Source of the DNA: Ardenticatenaceae bacterium | GTDB taxonomy: Bacteria; Chloroflexota; Anaerolineae; Promineifilales; Promineifilaceae | Direction of reading: 5' to 3' | DNA: 64,000 bases | Assembly (NCBI GenBank): GCA_020634245.1 | Contig: JACKCC010000007.1 | Span: forward strand, 124,001 to 188,000 | Shown here: piece by piece, positions 59,791 through 64,000 of the stretch | Layout: each line of letters starts with the position of its first letter | Position numbering within the stretch: the first letter of the stretch is position 1 | Made by a program: the position numbers and the translations under genes | The notes under the pieces: generated by a model | Database searches by the model: none | What the model saw: only the letters and a program-made list of their open reading frames with translations | Told to the model about the DNA's origin: nothing

Positions 59791-61875
59791 TTATCGCGGT
59801 TCAGCAACAATTTCAATCGAACCATCAATAATGCCCTGCTCCGCAGCCATCGCCGCTTCTACAGCTTCGGCCGGCAGACTGTCGGCATAAATCATGCGCT
59901 GGCCGCCATTGGCCAGGGTCAATTGGAAGACCTCGCCGCCATACTCACCAGACTGGTTGGCAGTGATCATCGCCAGCAACGTGGGAACCCAATCGTACAA
60001 ATCCGTTGCCACCACAGTGTCGGGAGCCAGCGGGCTTTGATCCGCCTGAATACCAATCCAGGGCACACCCTTTTCTTTGGCTACACCAATCGCGCCAGCC
60101 ACCTGCTGTGAGGAACCGGTCAGGATATCCGCGCCAGCCGCAATTTGCGTATTGGCCGCTTCCGCCGCCAGGGCTGTATCGCCAAATGAACCGGTGAAGG
60201 AAATGTTCACCTGAATATTAGGATCAACAGCATGCACGCCAGCCACAAAACCATCTACGTGCAGTTTCGCATCGCCAGCATCAACCGGGCCGACCAAACC
60301 AATAATGCCCACTTCGGTCAGATGCGCGGCCAGCACACCGGTCACGTAACCGCCCTGTTCGGCGCGTGGTTCGTAAGCAAAGACGTTGGTCAAACCTTCT
60401 TCTGCGCCCGTGTTAGTAGTTGTACCCCAGGCAAAACTGGTTTCAGGATAATCAGGCGCAATCTCGAAGATGGATGTACCGTACTGCGCACCGTGCGCAA
60501 TAACCAGATTAAAGCCGCTGTCGGCATAATCGCGGATCGCAGCGGCGGCATCGGTCACGTTGAACATGTTTTCGGTGTAGGCAATCTCAAAGGCATCTTC
60601 ACCATAATGATCTTGCAACAGTTTGAGTGAGTCGTACATGGACTGGCTCCAGGCCAGGTCGGTGATGGTGGAAGGCATAACCAAAGCAATGCGTACCGGT
60701 TCGATTTCCGGATATTCCATCGCCGCCTCTTCCGCAGGTGCTTCTTCAGCCGGCGGTGCGCCACCTTCAACAACGCTCATCACATCAATTGTACCGGCCA
60801 TGATGTCATCGGCAGCAGTATTAGCCGCGGCAATGGCATCGGCATCCAGGCCGTCAGCAAATTTCATGACCAGACCACCATTTTTCAGGGTCAGAGCATA
60901 GGCTGTACCACCGTATTCACCGGCCAGATGCTTGTTGATAATGTCAGACAAGACGCCATCCCAATCATACAGTTGGGAAGCGATGACAATATCGGGAGCA
61001 AGAGTGCTTTGGTCAGATTGAGTGCCAATCCAGGGCACACCCGCTTCTTTGGCTACGCCAATCGCACCCACGACTTGTTGGGCCGAACCGGTGAGGACGT
61101 CAGCACCGGCGGCAATGTGCGTGTTGGCGGCTTCGGCAGCCAGCGCTGTGTCGCCAAAGGACCCGGTGTAGCTGACGTTAACCTGAGCATCGGGATTGGC
61201 GGCTTTTGCGCCAGCCACGAAGCCGTCGATGTACAGTTTGGCATCACCAGCCTCAACCGGGCCAACCACACCAATGACATTGGATTTGGTCAGTGTACCG
61301 GCCAAAACACCATTGACGTAGCCGCCTTCTTCAGCGCGGGCTTCGTAGGCGAAGATGTTGTTGAGACCGGCGTCTTTACCCGTGTCAACGGCCGTGCCCC
61401 AGGCAAAAGTCGTTTCCGGGAAATCAGGCGCAATTTCAAACAAGGACGAACCATACTGCGTTCCGTGAGCAATAACAATGTTGTAACCACTGGCAGCGTA
61501 ATCACGCAGAGCCGCAGCCGCGTCTGTTACGTTGAACATATTCTCGGTGTAGGCGATTTCAAATTTATCGGGGCCGCCGGCCTGTTCTTGCAGGCGCAGC
61601 AGGGAATCGTAAATCGCCTGGCTCCAGGCCAGATCCGTTACCGTCGAAGGCATCACGACCGCTACGCGAATCGCCTCAATATTGGATACATCCGCTTCCG
61701 CAGCAACTTCTACCTGCTCTTCGGCGGGAGCAGCGGCTGGTTCTTCCGTCGGCGCAGCCACCGGTTCGGCCGCCGTGTTTTCTGCCGGCTCAGTGGTCTC
61801 GGTTGTCGTGCCCCCGCCGCCGCAGGCAGCCAGAGCCAATACCAATACTAGCAACAAAATCCATAATTTTTTCAT
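59791..61875 (-). CDS. Substrate-binding lipoprotein with two tandem BMP domains (system 2)
   Basis: 694 residues. Lipobox LALAAC gives Cys18. A Glu/Ala/Pro-rich spacer (20-64) is followed by BMP domain 1 (about 68-369) and, after a second acidic Ala/Pro linker (370-390), BMP domain 2 (about 391-692). The two domains are offset by 325 residues and are strongly alike: both contain AYTENMFNVTDAAAA, TGSFGDTALAAEAANT, VGAIGVAKE or AGAIGVAKE, and PWIG-Q-DQS. A single BMP domain is normally about 300 residues, so this is an internal duplication of the whole binding unit. It could bind two ligands or raise local ligand concentration at one permease. Confidence 0.94.
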   Translation of the reverse strand: MKKLWILLLVLVLALAACGGGGTTTETTEPAENTAAEPVAAPTEEPAAAPAEEQVEVAAEADVSNIEAIRVAVVMPSTVTDLAWSQAIYDSLLRLQEQAGGPDKFEIAYTENMFNVTDAAAALRDYAASGYNIVIAHGTQYGSSLFEIAPDFPETTFAWGTAVDTGKDAGLNNIFAYEARAEEGGYVNGVLAGTLTKSNVIGVVGPVEAGDAKLYIDGFVAGAKAANPDAQVNVSYTGSFGDTALAAEAANTHIAAGADVLTGSAQQVVGAIGVAKEAGVPWIGTQSDQSTLAPDIVIASQLYDWDGVLSDIINKHLAGEYGGTAYALTLKNGGLVMKFADGLDADAIAAANTAADDIMAGTIDVMSVVEGGAPPAEEAPAEEAAMEYPEIEPVRIALVMPSTITDLAWSQSMYDSLKLLQDHYGEDAFEIAYTENMFNVTDAAAAIRDYADSGFNLVIAHGAQYGTSIFEIAPDYPETSFAWGTTTNTGAEEGLTNVFAYEPRAEQGGYVTGVLAAHLTEVGIIGLVGPVDAGDAKLHVDGFVAGVHAVDPNIQVNISFTGSFGDTALAAEAANTQIAAGADILTGSSQQVAGAIGVAKEKGVPWIGIQADQSPLAPDTVVATDLYDWVPTLLAMITANQSGEYGGEVFQLTLANGGQRMIYADSLPAEAVEAAMAAEQGIIDGSIEIVAEPR

Positions 61876-61919
61876 GTTCTTCTCCTTAACTTTTGTCTTG
61901 TAGCCTTGTAGTCCGATGG

Positions 61920-61980
61920 TCTTGTAGTCGAGTAGTCAAAGCGATTGACTACGAGACTATCTGACTACTTGACTAACTGA
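61920..61980. repeat. Word-hairpin (GTAGTC/GACTAC) between permease and BMP genes
   Basis: CTTGTAGTC, GTAGTC and AGTAGTCAA face TTGACTAC, AGACTA, TGACTAC and TTGACTA, giving several alternative pairings around AGCGA. TAGTCGAGTAGTCAA pairs with TTGACTACGAGACTA with two mismatches. It lies between the last permease stop and the lipoprotein start. Confidence 0.7.
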
Positions 61981-62931
61981 CTAATTCTCACCACGCGCAA
62001 ATGGCTTTGTCAGAGCCGCCGGTTGTTGCGAACGGCGGAACGGCAGCGCCAACGCGATAATGGTTAATAGATATGGCAGCATCACAGCCACATCAGATGG
62101 GATATTGAGGTCCAACACCTGCACCCACAACTGCAAAGCGTTAACCGTGCTGAACAACAACGCCCCCAACAGGACGCCGGTGGGTTTCCAGCTGCCGAAA
62201 TAAACCAGAGCAACGGCGATGAAGCCCATCCCGTTGGTCATGTTTTCTTGAAAGATGTTGAGCAATGAAATAGAGAGGGATGCTCCGGCAATACCGGCCA
62301 AAGCTGCGCCTAACATTACTGAGGCATAGCGAACGGCCGTTACATTCACACCCAACGAATCCGCCGCCTCCGGGTTTTGCCCCACCGAACGAATCTTCAG
62401 CCCCCACGTGGTCCGGTTCAGTACCCACCAGGAAACAGGAACCAGGACATAAGCACCATAAGTCAGAACACTATAACTAAAGAAAATATCGCCAAGCACC
62501 GGGACGTTTGCCAGACAGAAATTTTCACTAAAACAAAAAGTTAAAGGAGCAAACCCTTGCACGCCTTCAACCGTTCCCAGCATCGTCTTGAACAACAAAC
62601 TGGAAACACCAGCGCCAAACATAAACAAACCAATGCCGCTAATTCCCTGTTCGGCCTGATAGGTGATACTGACGACCGACATCAACAACCCCATGAGCAT
62701 GCCTACAAAAGCCGCGACCAACAGGCCCAGCCAGGGACTGCCAGTTTGAAACACAGTGTAAAATCCCGAAAAGGCTCCCATCAACATAATCCCTTCCACA
62801 CCCAGGTTCAATACGCCAGAACGCTGGGCAAAGGTCTCACCAATGGCAGCGTACAAATAAGGGGTGGCCAGGCGGATACCTGAATGAATGATACCTAAAA
62901 CAATCGCCAAAAGCGTCAAATTTTCATTCAT
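61981..62931 (-). CDS. BMP-type ABC importer permease (system 2, second permease)
   Basis: 316 residues, about eight to ten hydrophobic segments. FAQRSGVLNLGVEGIMLMGA is the NupQ-type hallmark, and VGQNPEAADSLGVNVTAVRY is the ATPase-contact loop. It overlaps the first permease gene by ATGA. It pairs with the partial permease at the right edge of the window. Confidence 0.93.
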   Translation of the reverse strand: MNENLTLLAIVLGIIHSGIRLATPYLYAAIGETFAQRSGVLNLGVEGIMLMGAFSGFYTVFQTGSPWLGLLVAAFVGMLMGLLMSVVSITYQAEQGISGIGLFMFGAGVSSLLFKTMLGTVEGVQGFAPLTFCFSENFCLANVPVLGDIFFSYSVLTYGAYVLVPVSWWVLNRTTWGLKIRSVGQNPEAADSLGVNVTAVRYASVMLGAALAGIAGASLSISLLNIFQENMTNGMGFIAVALVYFGSWKPTGVLLGALLFSTVNALQLWVQVLDLNIPSDVAVMLPYLLTIIALALPFRRSQQPAALTKPFARGEN

Positions 62932-64000
62932 GATTTGGCCTCCGCAGATGATGGGGCGCTTGTTGCAATTGGTTCGCTTTTATCGCCCGAATCCACTGAA
63001 ACGCGCCGGTTCTGTCGTTTGCGGACAAAATAATCGGTGCTGACTACAAACAGAACAACGAGGCCCAAGATGGCCTGGATCAAAACTTGAGGGATTTGCA
63101 TGGCTCGCTGCATCTTATCGCCTCCCACCAACAAACCGCCGAACAAGATAGATGAGGGGATAATGCCCAACGGGTGCAGCTTGCCAAATAACGCGGCCAC
63201 AATGCCGGAGAAACCGTATCCCGCCGAGACCGCCACCGGTTCAAACATACGGTGATGCAGACCAAGAATCTCAACTGCGCCAGCCAGTCCAGCAAACAAA
63301 CCGCTCAATGTCATAGACAACACCATATTCCGCTTGACATTGATGCCGGCATAACGAGACGCATGCGGGTTCAACCCTACAGCCCGAATACGATAACCAA
63401 TCGTCGTCCGCCACAGGAAAATGTAAATGAGGATCGCCATCACGATGGCAAAAATGAGGCCGCTGTGGAGACGTGTGGGTTCAATCAAGACGCCATAAAC
63501 TTCTTTGAGATAACCGGTCAAATTCAAGTCGCTGCCCGATTTGGTCAATCCCAAAGACTGGGCGATGTCCGTAAAACGGGGCATGTCAACCGTTTTAGGC
63601 AAACGGGCCGAATGAGGAATATTCGTTCCCGCCTCCAATTCAGCCGGATCAATCATGGGGCCGCGCAGCAAATAATAGCCAATTTGGATGGCTATCTGAT
63701 TCATCATGACGGTGCTGAGGATTTCGTTGACTCCCAGCTGTGCTTTGAGATAGCCGGGAATCGCCCCCCAAATGCCCCCCATGAGGGCACCAGCGACCAG
63801 ACCGATGATAATGACCAAGACGCCATTCATCCGGTCGCCTAACTGTAGACCCAGGTAGGTTGTCAGCAGCGCACCGACGATTATTTGCCCCTCCGCCCCA
63901 ATGTTGATGACGCCGCCCCGAAACGCAATGGCAATGCCCAGGCCAACCAGCAACAGCGGCGTGGCTTTGACCAACGTGTCGGCCAGGCCGTTTTTGCTGC
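62928..64000 (-). CDS. BMP-type ABC importer permease (system 2, first permease), 5' end missing
   Basis: The frame is open to the right edge, so the N-terminal helices and start lie outside the window. Seen from SKNGLADTLVKATPLLLVGL onward, with GGVINIGAEGQIIVGALL, IRAVGLNPHASRYAGINVKR as the ATPase-contact loop, and a hydrophilic tail. The TTG at 63974 is an internal codon, not a start, because a homologous stretch lies well inside the system 1 counterpart. Confidence 0.93.
   Translation of the reverse strand, partial: SKNGLADTLVKATPLLLVGLGIAIAFRGGVINIGAEGQIIVGALLTTYLGLQLGDRMNGVLVIIIGLVAGALMGGIWGAIPGYLKAQLGVNEILSTVMMNQIAIQIGYYLLRGPMIDPAELEAGTNIPHSARLPKTVDMPRFTDIAQSLGLTKSGSDLNLTGYLKEVYGVLIEPTRLHSGLIFAIVMAILIYIFLWRTTIGYRIRAVGLNPHASRYAGINVKRNMVLSMTLSGLFAGLAGAVEILGLHHRMFEPVAVSAGYGFSGIVAALFGKLHPLGIIPSSILFGGLLVGGDKMQRAMQIPQVLIQAILGLVVLFVVSTDYFVRKRQNRRVSVDSGDKSEPIATSAPSSAEAKS

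Larger units (their letters stand above)
591..62340. repeat. Dispersed palindromic octamer ACGGCCGT, about 115 copies
   Basis: Counted by eye, ACGGCCGT occurs about 115 times between 591 and 62340, on average once per 560 bases. Examples: 591, 1052, 2649, 6042, 6463, 12837, 13341, 17059, 20251, 22390, 24200, 27179, 27426, 28880, 33682, 34562, 36297, 40389, 40406, 43003, 44319, 48449, 48463, 50740, 54545, 57432, 59420, 61389 and 62333. At roughly 57% GC (my estimate) one or two would be expected. Nearly all lie in genes of either strand. Larger gaps are 2845-6041, 51140-53656 and 54661-57388. A frequent extended form is AACGGCCGTT. It is not part of a longer repeat unit. Confidence 0.9.

Overview
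The window looks like a chromosomal segment of an uncultured member of the Chloroflexota (Anaerolineae-like). This is inferred from gene content, because no rRNA is present: FtsZ stands alone without FtsA or FtsQ, there is an nSTAND/WD40 giant, there are secreted PA14, SH3, FHA and YD-repeat proteins with Thr/Pro-rich linkers, and there are two BMP-type nucleoside importers. I saw no transposase, integrase, phage gene or CRISPR array.

Layout. 1-460: 3' end of a secreted-repeat lipoprotein and tRNA-Lys. 523-4647: STAND ATPase with 14 WD40 repeats. 5042-9728: MacB/LolD-type ABC exporter operon with a secreted IPT/CARDB-like protein and a Yip1-like membrane protein whose 5' end is disrupted. 9808-12250: pRiA4b-ORF3-like protein and a PA14/SH3 secreted protein. 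12476-14723: NarL-type two-component system. 14760-19860: CorA, then a tightly overlapping antiporter-UspA-MscS-MscS operon that looks like an ion and osmotic homeostasis unit. 19927-23256: UbiD-family decarboxylase and an SH3/beta-propeller lipoprotein. 23297-26190: VapBC-like toxin-antitoxin, a candidate PD-(D/E)XK nuclease, ftsZ and a small HTH protein with a conspicuous operator. 26478-30334: Memo-like protein, M1 peptidase, small zinc-finger protein and FHA membrane protein. 30525-43956, mostly + strand: SLC12-like transporter, two membrane-anchored coiled-coil proteins, a PLP enzyme, a sacsin-like GHKL ATPase, an APH(6)-like kinase, prephenate dehydratase and an NAD-dependent epimerase. 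44017-50136: secreted RHS/YD-repeat giant. 50292-64000, all - strand: histidine phosphatase, thioredoxin and two back-to-back BMP-family ABC importers with a cytosine-deaminase-like amidohydrolase between them. One BMP lipoprotein carries two complete binding domains in tandem.

Two patterns run through the whole window and are not explained by individual genes. First, the palindromic octamer ACGGCCGT occurs about 115 times (hand count) where one or two are expected by chance, inside genes as well as between them. It resembles HIP1 of cyanobacteria in behaviour and leaves recurrent TAV, (N/D)GR and RP(L/F) tripeptides in the proteins. Second, most intergenic gaps hold a hairpin built from short repeated words (for example GTCATGCGTCAT, GAGCTAGA, TAGTAACTGG). 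Some words recur at two or three distant loci. Many of these hairpins sit where a terminator would be expected.

Start codons were moved from the longest ORF wherever an internal ATG has a clear Shine-Dalgarno sequence, or where the extension would translate a terminator or repeat. Family calls rest on motifs recognised by eye. No database search was possible.
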